Origin: Sva-07 sp942492715
Lineage (GTDB): Bacteria > Actinomycetota > Acidimicrobiia > Acidimicrobiales > Ilumatobacteraceae
Assembly: GCA_942492715.1 (NCBI GenBank)
Contig: CALOFW010000017.1
Coordinates: 496,001 to 560,000 of the forward strand
Direction: 5' to 3'
DNA length: 64,000 nucleotides
Shown piece by piece: positions 33,441 to 41,725 of the stretch; position 1 is the stretch's first letter; each line of letters starts with the position of its first letter. The position numbers and the translations under genes are program-made. The notes beneath the pieces were generated by a model. That model saw nothing but the letters and a program-made list of their open reading frames with translations, had not been told where the DNA came from and made no database searches.

Positions 33441-35504
33441 TCAGAACGTCGAGGACAGGGCCACCGGGTGGACGAAGGGTGCGCCGGCACGCCGCAGGAG
33501 ACGCCCGGCTTCGGTCATGGTCCAGCCCGAGTCGACGAGGTCGTCGACGAGCAGGACCGGCGCGTCGACGATCGAGCCGGTGACGGCGAACGCACCGTCG
33601 ACGTTGGCCTGCTGGTGGGCCGAGTTCCGCTGTTCCTTCTGGGTGGGCCGCTCGGCGATGCGTTCGAGCACCGGGTGATACGGCAGGCCGAGCCGGGCCG
33701 CGAGGCGTTCGGCGAACCCGGGCACGAGTGTGGGGTAACGGGTCGACGGCACCGCGGTGACCCACTCGGGCGCCGGTGTCGGTGCCCAGTCGGCGATCAG
33801 TTCGGCGAGCGCATCGACGAGGCGATCGTCGAAGACACCGGCGGCGAGTTTGCCGTCGCGCACGAGTTGGCCCCAGCCGGCGTCACCCCACATGGCGAGG
33901 GCCCGGCCATCGGCGGTCTGTTCCTCGGTGGGGATCTTCTTGCGGCCGCCGGTGTCGGCGTCGAGGTACATCTTCTTCGGGTTGACCTCGATCGGACGGG
34001 TGAGCAGGAAGCGTTCGGCTGCTGCGGCCAGCTCCACCGACGGCTGACGCACGTCGGTGTCGCCCGTGCAGTTGTCGCAGATCCCACAGTCGTCGGCGGC
34101 CGGGTCGTCGAGCAGGTTGGCGATGAACCGCATCCGGCACCCGGTGGTGTGGAAGTAGTCGACCATCGCCTGTTGTTCGAGCCGACGCTCCATCGTGACC
34201 GCCTCGACGCGGCTGGCCGGGTACGTCCACGGCGCAAGGGTGCGCTGGTAGCTGGTGCCGGCGACCCGTTCGAGCACGCCGTCGACGTCGAGCTGCTTGA
34301 CGACGAGTTCGAGCGTGCCGATCTTCACGTTGAGCTTCACCTGGATGCGCATCAGCGGGACGGGCCCGTCGAACGAGTCGAAGGCGTTGACGATGTCGTT
34401 GACGAGGTGTTCCTCGGCGAAGGCCTGCTCGATGAACCAGTCCTGGATCTGTTCGTCCTCCTGCCCGCGCAGCAGGATCCCCCGGCTGGTCTCGAGTGCA
34501 CGGCCGGCACGGCCGACCTGCTGGTAGTAGGCGACGGGCGAGCCGGGCGACTGGAAGTGCACGACGAAGCTGAGGTCGGGTTTGTCGTAGCCCATGCCGA
34601 GGGCGGTGGTGGCGACCAGGGCCTTGATCTCGTTCGTCTGGAGCTTGCGTTCGGCCTCGATGCGCGCTTCGTTGTCGAGCGACCCGAAGTAGGCCTCGAC
34701 CTCGATGCCCTGCGACGCGAGCCAGGCGGCCACGTTCTCGACGTCGCGCACGGTGAGGCAGTAGACGATGCCCGACCCGTCGAGTTCGGGGAGCGTGTCG
34801 GCCAGCCAGGCGAGGCGTTCGGCCTGCCGGTCGAGGCGGATCGTGCTGAGCGCCAGCCCCTCCCGCCGAAGCGGCCCGCGGAAGGTGGTGAGCTCGGCGC
34901 CGAGCTGATCGGCGACGTCGTTGACGACGCGATCGTTGGCGGTGGCGGTGCAACCGAGGATCGGCACCGACGACCCGGCGAGGCGGTCGACGATGCGCCC
35001 GATGCGGCGGTAGTCGGGCCGGAAGTCGTGGCCCCAGTCGGAGATGCAGTGCACCTCGTCGATCACGATCAGCCCCGGCCGGGAGCCGACGATCGGCATG
35101 ATCTTGTTCCCGAATTCGGGGTTGGCGAGCCGCTCGGGCGAGATCAGCAGCAGGTCGACCTCGTCGGCGCGCAGCTGCCGTTCGAGTTCGGCGACCGTGG
35201 TGGCGGAGGCGCTGTTGATCGTCTCGCAGCGCAAGCCGAGCCGGCGGGCGGCGTCGATCTGGTTGCGCATCAGGGCGAGCAGCGGCGAGATCAGCAGCGT
35301 CGGGCCGGCGCCCTGCGCGCGCAGGAGGTGCGTGGTGAGGAAGTAGACGGCGCTCTTGCCCCAGCCGGTGCGCTGCACGACGAGCACCCGCCCCCGGTCG
35401 TCGACCAGCGCCGAGATCGCCTCGCGCTGGCCGTCGCGGAACTCGGCGTCGGCACGCCCGGTCAACGTGCGGAGCGCTTCGAGCAAGGGGTCGGGTTCCG
35501 CCAT
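33441..35504 (-). CDS. RecQ-family helicase fused to a phosphoribosyltransferase domain
   Basis: The N-terminal 350 residues are a RecQ helicase: motif I VVQRTGWGKSAVYFL, the DEVH box IVIDEVHCISDWGHDFRPDY, and motif VI QQVGRAGRALETSRG. A zinc-binding part follows (CRMRFIANLLDD, then CGICDNCTG). The last 180 residues form a type I phosphoribosyltransferase domain with the PRPP motif VLLVDDLVDSGWTMTEAG, like ComF. The length of 687 residues is normal for this fusion type. It sits upstream of the DprA-like gene. The pairing of a DNA helicase, a ComF-like domain and DprA recalls natural transformation or ssDNA processing. Confidence 0.9.
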   Translation of the reverse strand: MAEPDPLLEALRTLTGRADAEFRDGQREAISALVDDRGRVLVVQRTGWGKSAVYFLTTHLLRAQGAGPTLLISPLLALMRNQIDAARRLGLRCETINSASATTVAELERQLRADEVDLLLISPERLANPEFGNKIMPIVGSRPGLIVIDEVHCISDWGHDFRPDYRRIGRIVDRLAGSSVPILGCTATANDRVVNDVADQLGAELTTFRGPLRREGLALSTIRLDRQAERLAWLADTLPELDGSGIVYCLTVRDVENVAAWLASQGIEVEAYFGSLDNEARIEAERKLQTNEIKALVATTALGMGYDKPDLSFVVHFQSPGSPVAYYQQVGRAGRALETSRGILLRGQEDEQIQDWFIEQAFAEEHLVNDIVNAFDSFDGPVPLMRIQVKLNVKIGTLELVVKQLDVDGVLERVAGTSYQRTLAPWTYPASRVEAVTMERRLEQQAMVDYFHTTGCRMRFIANLLDDPAADDCGICDNCTGDTDVRQPSVELAAAAERFLLTRPIEVNPKKMYLDADTGGRKKIPTEEQTADGRALAMWGDAGWGQLVRDGKLAAGVFDDRLVDALAELIADWAPTPAPEWVTAVPSTRYPTLVPGFAERLAARLGLPYHPVLERIAERPTQKEQRNSAHQQANVDGAFAVTGSIVDAPVLLVDDLVDSGWTMTEAGRLLRRAGAPFVHPVALSSTF

Positions 35505-35565
35505 GCACCCCATCATGGCGGAGGGGTGTCGCGGAGTTCGCGGGGATGCCCGCCGTCGTCGGCGG

Positions 35566-35748
35566 TCAGAGCTGTGCGGCGAGTCGCTGACGCTTGGCCT
35601 GGTACTCGGCTTCGGTCAGGAATCCGCCGGACCGCAACGCGCTGATGGCGCTGAGCAACACCTCGGCCTCGACGCTGCGCAACCACGACACGCCGGCCGA
35701 TCGGTCGGCGGTGTCCAAGGTGGAGCTGTCGGCGTCTACGAGCACACC
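35566..35748 (-). pseudogene. SHOCT-domain C-terminal remnant
   Basis: The last 30 residues (LLSAISALRSGGFLTEAEYQ, then AKRQRLAAQL) are a clear SHOCT motif, a short helix-rich domain at the end of many actinobacterial proteins. Upstream residues (GVLVDADSSTLDTADRSAG) have no recognisable domain and no convincing start codon follows a ribosome site. It is probably the tail of a lost gene. Confidence 0.55.
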
Positions 35749-35814
35749 CTTGTATCGGCAACGAGTGGGGAGAGCTTGACCATCCGGAACGGCACGCGGC
35801 TGACCCCGTTCCGC

Positions 35815-35851
35815 GTCAGCGACAACGTCGTGGTCGGACGTTGTCGCTGAC
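35815..35851. terminator. Long perfect hairpin after the cysteine-repeat gene
   Basis: GTCAGCGACAACGTC, a seven-base loop, and the exact complement make a 15-bp stem, 27 bases past the stop of the minus-strand gene at 35878. No T-run follows. It is a good candidate for transcription termination or RNA 3'-end protection. Confidence 0.55.
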
Positions 35852-35877
35852 ACAGACACCGAGGGAACGGCGCCGGA

Positions 35878-36414
35878 TCAGGCGTTCGAACGGCTGGCGA
35901 CGCAGATCGGATTGGTGCACTCGAGCGACTTGCAGGGCCGCCGAGCCCGGTGCCGCCGGGCGCGTTCGTTGGCGAATCCTTCGATGCACACCTGGTTCGC
36001 GCAGGTCTCGGATCCGCACGGCAGACCGGCTCGGTGTCGCTCCGCCTGTCGACGAAGCGCAGCGCCGGAGTCGTCGGTCGTCGCGTCGGCGCGTTCCACG
36101 GACGGAGCAGGGGTCGCCGGATCGGCGTGTCTCGCCTTGACGCAGACCGGCACCGGACAGTTGCTCCTGCCGCACGGCTCGCCCTTCGCATGCGCTTGCG
36201 CCTGCGCGTCGGCCTTGCGTTGCGCCTTCTTCAGACGTCGACGCTCACGGAGCGGCGCGCAGATCTCGCAGCCACGCTGCTTGCAGATCCGACCTCGCGA
36301 ATGTGCGACCGCCTGCTGTTGCTTCGGCGTGAGTTGAGGTTCGTCGGCCGCGACGTTCGAGGAGCGACTCGGCTGCTCACCCTTCGGTGCTCGCGGAACC
36401 GGATGATCAGCCAT
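35878..36414 (-). CDS. Four-repeat cysteine protein, unrecognised family
   Basis: I do not recognise this 178-residue protein. It carries four cysteine triplets: CKQRGCEIC, CGRSNCPVPVC, CGSETCANQVC and CKSLECTNPIC. Three of them follow C-x4-C-x4-C and the first C-x4-C-x2-C. Between them lie strongly basic, alanine-rich helices (ERRRLKKAQRKADAQAQAHA; RRQAERHRAGLP; ERARRHRARRP). The pattern suggests metal or cluster binding, perhaps on nucleic acid. The start MADHPVPRAPKG at 36414 is an ATG; an ATG 13 codons upstream is possible. The 3' end is marked by a long hairpin. It diverges from a sulfotransferase-like gene. Confidence 0.7.
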   Translation of the reverse strand: MADHPVPRAPKGEQPSRSSNVAADEPQLTPKQQQAVAHSRGRICKQRGCEICAPLRERRRLKKAQRKADAQAQAHAKGEPCGRSNCPVPVCVKARHADPATPAPSVERADATTDDSGAALRRQAERHRAGLPCGSETCANQVCIEGFANERARRHRARRPCKSLECTNPICVASRSNA

Positions 36415-36477
36415 GGTGCAACCGAGTATCGCCGCGTTCGCACGCAGACCCACGTCTCACGGCAGCGGCGGATCCCG

Positions 36478-37227
36478 ATGTGGCAAGCTCGACCGGTGCC
36501 TGTCCTCGCCGTGTGGGCCACCCCGCGCACCGTGTCGACCGCGTTCGAGCGGATGATGATCGAGCGCGGCGACCATCTCGTGCTCGACGAGCCGTGGTCG
36601 CGTGCCTACTACTTCGGACCCGAACGTCGGTCGGATCGGTACCCGTTGACGTTCCCGGAGTCGACCTACGGTGCGGTCGAGGCCGGTGTGCTCGCCGCCG
36701 GTCGGACGTCGACGGTGTTCGTGAAGGACATGGCGTACCACGCAGCGCCGGGCATCTCCGACGGCGCGCTCGGGGCGATGACGCACACGTTCCTCGTCCG
36801 CGATCCGCGGGCGGCGCTGACCTCGTTGCACCGTCGATGGCCGGACTTCACCGACGACGAGGCCGGCTACGAGGCGCAGCGGGTGCTGTTCGACCGCGTG
36901 CGCGACGTCACCGGCTCGACGCCGCCGGTCATCGACAGCGACGCCCTGCGCGCCGACCCCGATCGCGTGGTCGCCAGCTGGTGCGAACAGGTCGGCATCG
37001 ATCACCGCCCCGACTCGCTGCAGTGGAAGGCCGGCATGCGGCCCGAGTGGCAACTGTGGAGGAGCTGGTACGAGAACACCGCGGCGTCGACCGGCTTCAC
37101 CCCACCATCGCCGGCGCACCTCGACGACGAGGACCTTCCACGGCGCATCGCCGAGCTCCTTCCGGCGGCCGAGCGAGCCGTCGAGTCACTCCAGGCCCAC
37201 GCGATCGGTCCCGACACCACAGGCTGA
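36478..37227 (+). CDS. Sulfotransferase-like P-loop protein (divergent)
   Basis: The 249-residue product begins PVPVLAVWATPRTVSTAFER, a P-loop-like phosphosulfate site in which the usual lysine is replaced by arginine. The second site THTFLVRDPRAALTSLHRRW supports PAPS binding. This is the small branch of the sulfotransferase superfamily often annotated as branched-chain aminotransferase-like or hypothetical. The acceptor is unknown. It ends two bases before the stop of a small ORF on the opposite strand. Confidence 0.75.
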   Translation: MWQARPVPVLAVWATPRTVSTAFERMMIERGDHLVLDEPWSRAYYFGPERRSDRYPLTFPESTYGAVEAGVLAAGRTSTVFVKDMAYHAAPGISDGALGAMTHTFLVRDPRAALTSLHRRWPDFTDDEAGYEAQRVLFDRVRDVTGSTPPVIDSDALRADPDRVVASWCEQVGIDHRPDSLQWKAGMRPEWQLWRSWYENTAASTGFTPPSPAHLDDEDLPRRIAELLPAAERAVESLQAHAIGPDTTG

Positions 37228-37229
37228 CG

Positions 37230-37430
37230 TCAGGCGACGTCGTGACGCGCGCCGACGACGCCGCGCCACGCATCCGCGAGGTGTCGCGCCACCTCGCACG
37301 AGCAGCCGTGGCCCTCGTGATGGTGATCCGCTGACCCCGGCTGGTCGTTGGCACCCGGCAGGCCGACGAGCCGCGGCGCGTGGCCGACGACGTCGCGGCG
37401 GTGACCGTCGGGCACCGGGAACGGCGTCAC
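37230..37430 (-). CDS. 66-residue cysteine ORF coupled to the phosphatase gene
   Basis: The GTG at 37430 overlaps the phosphatase stop (GTGA), so translation could be coupled. The product has PFPVPDGHRRDVVGH, then GSADHHHEGHGCSCEVARHL. Its whole length matches the C-terminal 65 residues of the amidohydrolase at 56686-58545 (WFPVPDEHRRDLVGH, HRHEGHGCSCEVARHL). It is therefore either a small gene of a shared domain or a fragment copied from such a gene. The His-rich and C-x-C segment could bind metal. No function is known. Confidence 0.55.
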   Translation of the reverse strand: MTPFPVPDGHRRDVVGHAPRLVGLPGANDQPGSADHHHEGHGCSCEVARHLADAWRGVVGARHDVA

Positions 37431-37945
37431 GACCCGTCGCCCGCATCGACGCCGAACAGGTGCGCGTGGAGCCGGCGCACGAGTTCGAGCTGCGCGCCGA
37501 CCTCCGGCCCGGCGGCGGGCCGGTGGCGGCGCACGTGGTCGAGCGCCTCGTCGAGCGGGACCGCCAACGACACCAGCATCGCGACCGCCACGGTGCCGGC
37601 CCGGCCGATCCCGGCCGCGCAGTGCACGATCAACCGCTCCCCCGCCACGACCCGGTCGACGAGCCCGGTCAACACCGGTGCGAACTGCTCGAGTGTCGGC
37701 GCGTGCAGATCGGGGATCGGATGCCACACCACCCGTGGCGGCGGCTGGGCGCCCAGCCACGCCACGTAGTCCGGGTAGCGCTCAGCGAGCTCGTGCTCCT
37801 CGTTGAGACACACCACCCCGTCGGCGCCGACGCGCGCCATCAAGCCCTCGGGGTCGGGGCCGATCGCGTGCTTGCCGCACAGCCACAGCCGACCCCGCGC
37901 CGGAGGCGGCAGCGGGATCTCGTGGATGCCGCCGTCGAGGTTCAC
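37427..37945 (-). CDS. Dual-specificity / tyrosine phosphatase-like protein
   Basis: The 172-residue protein has the Cys-based phosphatase loop IVHCAAGIGRAGTVAVAML (H-C-x5-R), with an upstream acid loop in VVWHPIPDLHAPTLEQF. The C-terminal LVRRLHAHLFGVD completes the helix bundle. Members dephosphorylate proteins or small phosphoesters. It starts eight bases downstream of the double acyl-CoA dehydrogenase gene and is followed by the GTGA-coupled small ORF. Confidence 0.85.
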   Translation of the reverse strand: MNLDGGIHEIPLPPPARGRLWLCGKHAIGPDPEGLMARVGADGVVCLNEEHELAERYPDYVAWLGAQPPPRVVWHPIPDLHAPTLEQFAPVLTGLVDRVVAGERLIVHCAAGIGRAGTVAVAMLVSLAVPLDEALDHVRRHRPAAGPEVGAQLELVRRLHAHLFGVDAGDGS

Positions 37946-37953
37946 CCGGCGCC

Positions 37954-40110
37954 CTACTTGAGGAGCGGGTCGCGGGGCAGGCCGAGGATCCGCTCGCCGA
38001 TCTGGTTGCGCTTGATCTCCGACGTCCCACCGGCGATCGACATGCCGCGGTGCATGAGCACGAGCAGGTTGCTGAGCCCGCCGGGGCCGTCCATGAACAG
38101 CGAGTCGGGTCCGTTGAGCTCGGTCATGATCGCCGCGGCCTCGTGGCCGATCTCCGACAGCACCAGCTTGGTCATCGCGCCTTCCGGGCCGGGCTCGCCG
38201 CCCGCGACCGCACGGTTCGCGCTGCGCAGGTTGAGCAGCCCCATCGCCTGGTGTTCGGCGATGTAGCGCCCCACACGCGCCGCGCCGCCGTCGAGACGTT
38301 CGGGGTGGGCGTCGAACGGGGCGATCAGCGCGGCACCGGGCAGCGACATGCCGCCGGTCCCGCCGCCGATGCTGACGCTCTCGTTGCCGAGCGTCGCCCG
38401 GGCCACCGTCCAGCCGCCGTCGACCGGGCCGACCACGTCGTCATCGGGCACGAACACGTCGCTGAAGAACACCTCGTTGAAATCCGAGGCGCCCGACGTC
38501 TGCTTCAACGGGCGCACCTCGACACCGTCGGCGTGCATGTCGATCGCCATCATCGTGATGCCGTCGTGCTTGGGCACGTCGGGGTTGGTGCGCACGGTGG
38601 CGAACCCCATCCCGGCGACGTGCGCGCCGCTGGTCCACACCTTCTGGCCGTTGACGAGCCAGCCGCCGTCGACGCGGGTCGCCTTGGTCTTGACGCCCGC
38701 CGCGTCGGAGCCGGCGTCGGGCTCGCTGAAGAGCTGGCACCAGATCACGTCCTGGTTGAGCGCCGGGGTCACCCAGCGGTCGATCTGGTCCTGGGTGGCG
38801 TACTGGATGATCGTGAGGATGTTCCACGCCGTGATCCCGTAGGCCGGGCGGGTGATGCCGGCGTCGGCGAACTCCTGCTCGATCACGAGCTGCTCGACCG
38901 CTCCGGCGGCTCGCCCGTACGGCTTGGGCCAGTGCGGCATCACGTAGCCGGTCTCGATCAGGCGGGTGCGCTGCTGGTCGGCCGGGAGATCCTTGATGCT
39001 CTGCGCGAACGTGCGGACCTCGTCGCGGATCGCGTCGGCCTCGGGCGGCAGCTCGACGGTCTTCTCGCGGGCGACGCCCCGGCGGGTGATGTCGGTGAGT
39101 TCCTCGGCAGCGGCGGTGGCGTCGAGGAAGTGGAGCAGCGTGGTGGCGCGGCGCATGTAGAGGTGCGCGTCGTGCTCCCACGTGATGGCGATGCCGCCGT
39201 GCACCTGGGTGTTGAGGTTGGCGCACAGATCGGCGGCGGGTGCCGCCAACGTCGCGGCCGCCGCGGCCGCGTAGGTGAGCTGGTCGCCACCGGTGGCCGA
39301 CGCGCGGGCGGCGTCCCACACGGCGCTGGTGGCGAGTTCGGTGGCGACGGCCATGTTGGCGCAGTGGTGCTTCACCGCCTGGTACATCGCGATCGGGCGG
39401 CCGAACTGGATGCGCTCCTTGGAGTAGGCGGCGCCCATCTCGGTGCACTCGCGGGCGACGCCGACCGCGTCGGCCGACAGGATCACCCGGGCGAGATCGA
39501 CGAGCACGCGACGCGCCCCCGCCATCACCGTGACCGGCGCACCGTCGAGCGTCACCCGCGCGCTGGGCCGGGTGGGGTCGAGGCTGGGCGGCGAGTCGAT
39601 CGTCACGCCGCCACCGGTCACGTCGACGACGGCCACGTCGTCGCCGACCGGCACGAGGATCAGCGACGCGAGCGCGGCGCCGAGCACCACGCCGGCGTCG
39701 CCGGACGCCGCTCCGTCGGACACGGTGACCGAGCCGCCGAGCGCGACCGCACCGACCGTGGCGCCGTCGGCGAGTCCGGGCAGGACGCGCGACTTCAGAT
39801 CGCCGTCGCCGGCGGCGGCGATCACCGCGCTGGCGATCACCGTCGGCACGAACGGTCCGGGTGCGACCGCTCGGGCGAGTTCCTCGACGACGACGACCAG
39901 TTCGTCGATCCCGTAGCCGGATCCGCCGACGTCCTCGGGCAGGTGCAGCCCGAGCCAGCCGAGCTCGGCGAGTTCGGACCAGAACTCCGGCAGCACCTCG
40001 CCGGGCGACTCGAGCCGTTCGCGGGCGGCGCCGCGCAGGTTGCGCTTGTCGGCGTAGCTGCGCACGGTCTCGGCGAGCGCGCGGTGGTCCTCGGTGATGG
40101 CGATCGACAT
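37954..40110 (-). CDS. Tandem (double-domain) acyl-CoA dehydrogenase
   Basis: The 718-residue protein fuses two acyl-CoA dehydrogenase units. The first (residues 1-330) has LGLHLPEDVGGSGYGIDEL and IQFGRPIAMYQAVKHHCANM. The second (340-718) has MPHWPKPYGRAAGAVEQLVI, the FAD/substrate segment WCQLFSEPDAGSDAAGVKTK and the C-terminal GGTSEIKRNQIGERILGLP. Usually such pairs are separate FadE subunits of an alpha-beta complex acting on sterol or branched acyl-CoAs; in the fusion only one site may be active. The ATG at 40110 gives MSIAITEDHRALAETVRSY. Two palindromic repeats lie upstream. Confidence 0.88.
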   Translation of the reverse strand: MSIAITEDHRALAETVRSYADKRNLRGAARERLESPGEVLPEFWSELAELGWLGLHLPEDVGGSGYGIDELVVVVEELARAVAPGPFVPTVIASAVIAAAGDGDLKSRVLPGLADGATVGAVALGGSVTVSDGAASGDAGVVLGAALASLILVPVGDDVAVVDVTGGGVTIDSPPSLDPTRPSARVTLDGAPVTVMAGARRVLVDLARVILSADAVGVARECTEMGAAYSKERIQFGRPIAMYQAVKHHCANMAVATELATSAVWDAARASATGGDQLTYAAAAAATLAAPAADLCANLNTQVHGGIAITWEHDAHLYMRRATTLLHFLDATAAAEELTDITRRGVAREKTVELPPEADAIRDEVRTFAQSIKDLPADQQRTRLIETGYVMPHWPKPYGRAAGAVEQLVIEQEFADAGITRPAYGITAWNILTIIQYATQDQIDRWVTPALNQDVIWCQLFSEPDAGSDAAGVKTKATRVDGGWLVNGQKVWTSGAHVAGMGFATVRTNPDVPKHDGITMMAIDMHADGVEVRPLKQTSGASDFNEVFFSDVFVPDDDVVGPVDGGWTVARATLGNESVSIGGGTGGMSLPGAALIAPFDAHPERLDGGAARVGRYIAEHQAMGLLNLRSANRAVAGGEPGPEGAMTKLVLSEIGHEAAAIMTELNGPDSLFMDGPGGLSNLLVLMHRGMSIAGGTSEIKRNQIGERILGLPRDPLLK

Positions 40111-40194
40111 GGTTGGCTGACCTCTGGTGACGGGAGATGGGAAGCCGCCATCTTCCCCGACCGTCCCGCCCAGCGACGACCCAGACCAACCGAG

Positions 40195-40233
40195 CGATGA
40201 GCGAAACCCCCACATACCGTGCGTTCGCTCATC
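40195..40233. repeat. Dispersed palindrome CGATGAGCGAA family, copy 2
   Basis: Arms CGATGAGCGAA and TTCGCTCATC enclose 18 bases. Copy 3 starts exactly 60 bases to the right. Both sit in the 220-base divergent gap between the acyl-CoA dehydrogenase and NYN genes. Confidence 0.7.
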
Positions 40234-40254
40234 ACTTCCCGACTCTCACCCGAG

Positions 40255-40294
40255 CGATGAGCCACACCCCCACATCCGGGGCGTTCGCTCATCG
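40255..40294. repeat. Dispersed palindrome CGATGAGCGAA family, copy 3
   Basis: The left arm reads CGATGAGCCAC (two changes), the right arm TTCGCTCATCG is intact. The loop CCCCCACATCCGGGG keeps an inner hairpin. Confidence 0.65.
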
Positions 40295-40330
40295 CCGCCG
40301 AGTTCCGTGCGCGGATGCGAGGCTGGGCGG

Positions 40331-40702
40331 ATGCTGGTGATCGATGCCGCCAACGTGATCGGGTCGCGGCCGACGGGTTGGTGGCGTGATCGGCCGGGCG
40401 CCGCACGACGCTTCACCGAACAGGTGCGAGCCACGGTGACCGCCGGCGGGATCGATCCGCCCGTTACCGTCGTCCTCGAAGGTCAGTCCCGCCGGGGAGC
40501 CGACGAGTCCGACCTCGACGGGGTGACGGTGGTGCATGCGCCCGGCGAGGGCGACGACACGATCGCCGCCATCGCCGCATCCCACCGCGGGGCGGTCGTG
40601 GTCACCGCCGACCGCGGGTTGTCCGACCGGGTGCGCGCCGCCGGTGGCACGGTCGTCGGGCCGAGCTGGCTGCTCGACCGGCTCGTGGACTGGAACGGCT
40701 GA
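40331..40702 (+). CDS. NYN/PIN-like (YacP-type) nuclease domain protein
   Basis: The 123-residue protein begins MLVIDAANVIGSRPTGWWRD, with the conserved acidic D-x-x-N of the NYN fold. It continues with VTVVLEGQSRRGADE, then GEGDDTIAAIAASHRGAVVV and TADRGLSDRVRAAGG, which supply the other acidic residues (D, D, D). This is the pattern of a small Mg-dependent RNase-like protein. The size fits single-domain YacP relatives. No partner is evident. Confidence 0.8.
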   Translation: MLVIDAANVIGSRPTGWWRDRPGAARRFTEQVRATVTAGGIDPPVTVVLEGQSRRGADESDLDGVTVVHAPGEGDDTIAAIAASHRGAVVVTADRGLSDRVRAAGGTVVGPSWLLDRLVDWNG

Positions 40703-40726
40703 CGACGCGCCTCGGGTTCGAGCGGG

Positions 40727-40924
40727 CTACTCGTCGACCCGGGCCGAGCTCGGCACACCCTTCCTGACCCGCAGGCGCGCCGTGCTCGATTCCGCGAGGG
40801 GGACGAGCGTGGTCGCCTCGCCCAACCCGATCGGTGGCATGTTGCCGTAGACCGCCTCCCACTCACCGGCCCGTACCAGGAACGTCTCGGGCCGCCCCCG
40901 GCAACGTCGATCATCTGAGCACAT
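40727..40924 (-). CDS. Small protein of unknown function (MCSDDR start)
   Basis: The 65-residue reading frame begins MCSDDRRCRGRPETFLVRAG and ends with RLRVRKGVPSSARVDE. A GGGGGA ribosome site is eight bases before the ATG. The start region ATGTGCTCAGATGATCG is repeated at 50196 on the same strand, where the frame stops after 15 codons, so one is a broken copy of the other. No domain is recognised. Confidence 0.45.
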   Translation of the reverse strand: MCSDDRRCRGRPETFLVRAGEWEAVYGNMPPIGLGEATTLVPLAESSTARLRVRKGVPSSARVDE

Positions 40925-41060
40925 CGTGATTCCCCCGAGGGCTGTCGGGCGTTCGCCGCCGGGACGGGTGTCCTCGCTGCGGCCTGACGACCAGGCGTGG
41001 ACCTCGGGCCCTGCCACTGCCTGCACGGGAAGCGGAGACTGGTGAGTGGAGGTGAGTTCG

Positions 41061-41714
41061 ATGCGTCGATCACTGGTGCTCGGCGGCGTCGGGGCGGCGG
41101 CGATCGTCGGATGGTGGAAGTGGTTCACACCGTGGCAGCACGCCTGGGGTGCGACCGACGAGGAGGTGGCGATGGCGTTGCCCGGGGACGAGTTGACGCC
41201 GCCACCGGTGGAGCAGAACACACGAGCGATCACGATCGCCGCGCCGCCGGAGGAGGTGTGGCCGTGGCTGGTGCAGATGGGCGCCGATCGCGGCGGCTTC
41301 TACAGCTACGCCTGGCTGGAGAACCTCTTCGGGCTCGACATCCACAACGCCGACGGGATCGTCGACGAGTGGCAGCAACTCGCTGTCGGCGACTGGGTGT
41401 GGGGCGCCCGCAACCGCTCGGCCGGCTGGCTGGTCGAGCACGTGGAGCCGAACGTCGCACTGGTGCTGAAGACCGCCGACCCCACGACCGGCCGGACCAC
41501 CAGCCGCGACGAGGGCATCGGCTTCGAGTTCCAGTGGACCTTCGCCCTGCGCCCCGCCCCGCTCGGCGCGACGAGGTTGCTGATCCGCGAGCGGACCGCC
41601 ATCGGCCGACGGTCGACCCGGTTGCTGATGGTGCCGGTCGGCCTCGTCAGCTTCGTGATGACCCGCAGGATGCTCGACGGGATCCGGGTCCGGACCGAGT
41701 CGGCACGACGGTGA
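41061..41714 (+). CDS. Membrane-anchored SRPBCC-fold protein
   Basis: The N-terminus RRSLVLGGVGAAAIVGWWKW is a signal-anchor. Residues 55-200 form a START-like fold with ITIAAPPEEVWPWLVQMGAD, GFYSYAWLENLFGLDIHNAD and VGDWVWGARNRSAGWLVEHV. The family binds hydrophobic ligands and often accompanies redox genes. The ATG at 41061 has GGAGGTGA five bases before it. It is followed after 11 bases by a deazaflavin nitroreductase, likely in one transcript. Confidence 0.78.
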   Translation: MRRSLVLGGVGAAAIVGWWKWFTPWQHAWGATDEEVAMALPGDELTPPPVEQNTRAITIAAPPEEVWPWLVQMGADRGGFYSYAWLENLFGLDIHNADGIVDEWQQLAVGDWVWGARNRSAGWLVEHVEPNVALVLKTADPTTGRTTSRDEGIGFEFQWTFALRPAPLGATRLLIRERTAIGRRSTRLLMVPVGLVSFVMTRRMLDGIRVRTESARR

Positions 41715-41725
41715 AGGAGCACGAC

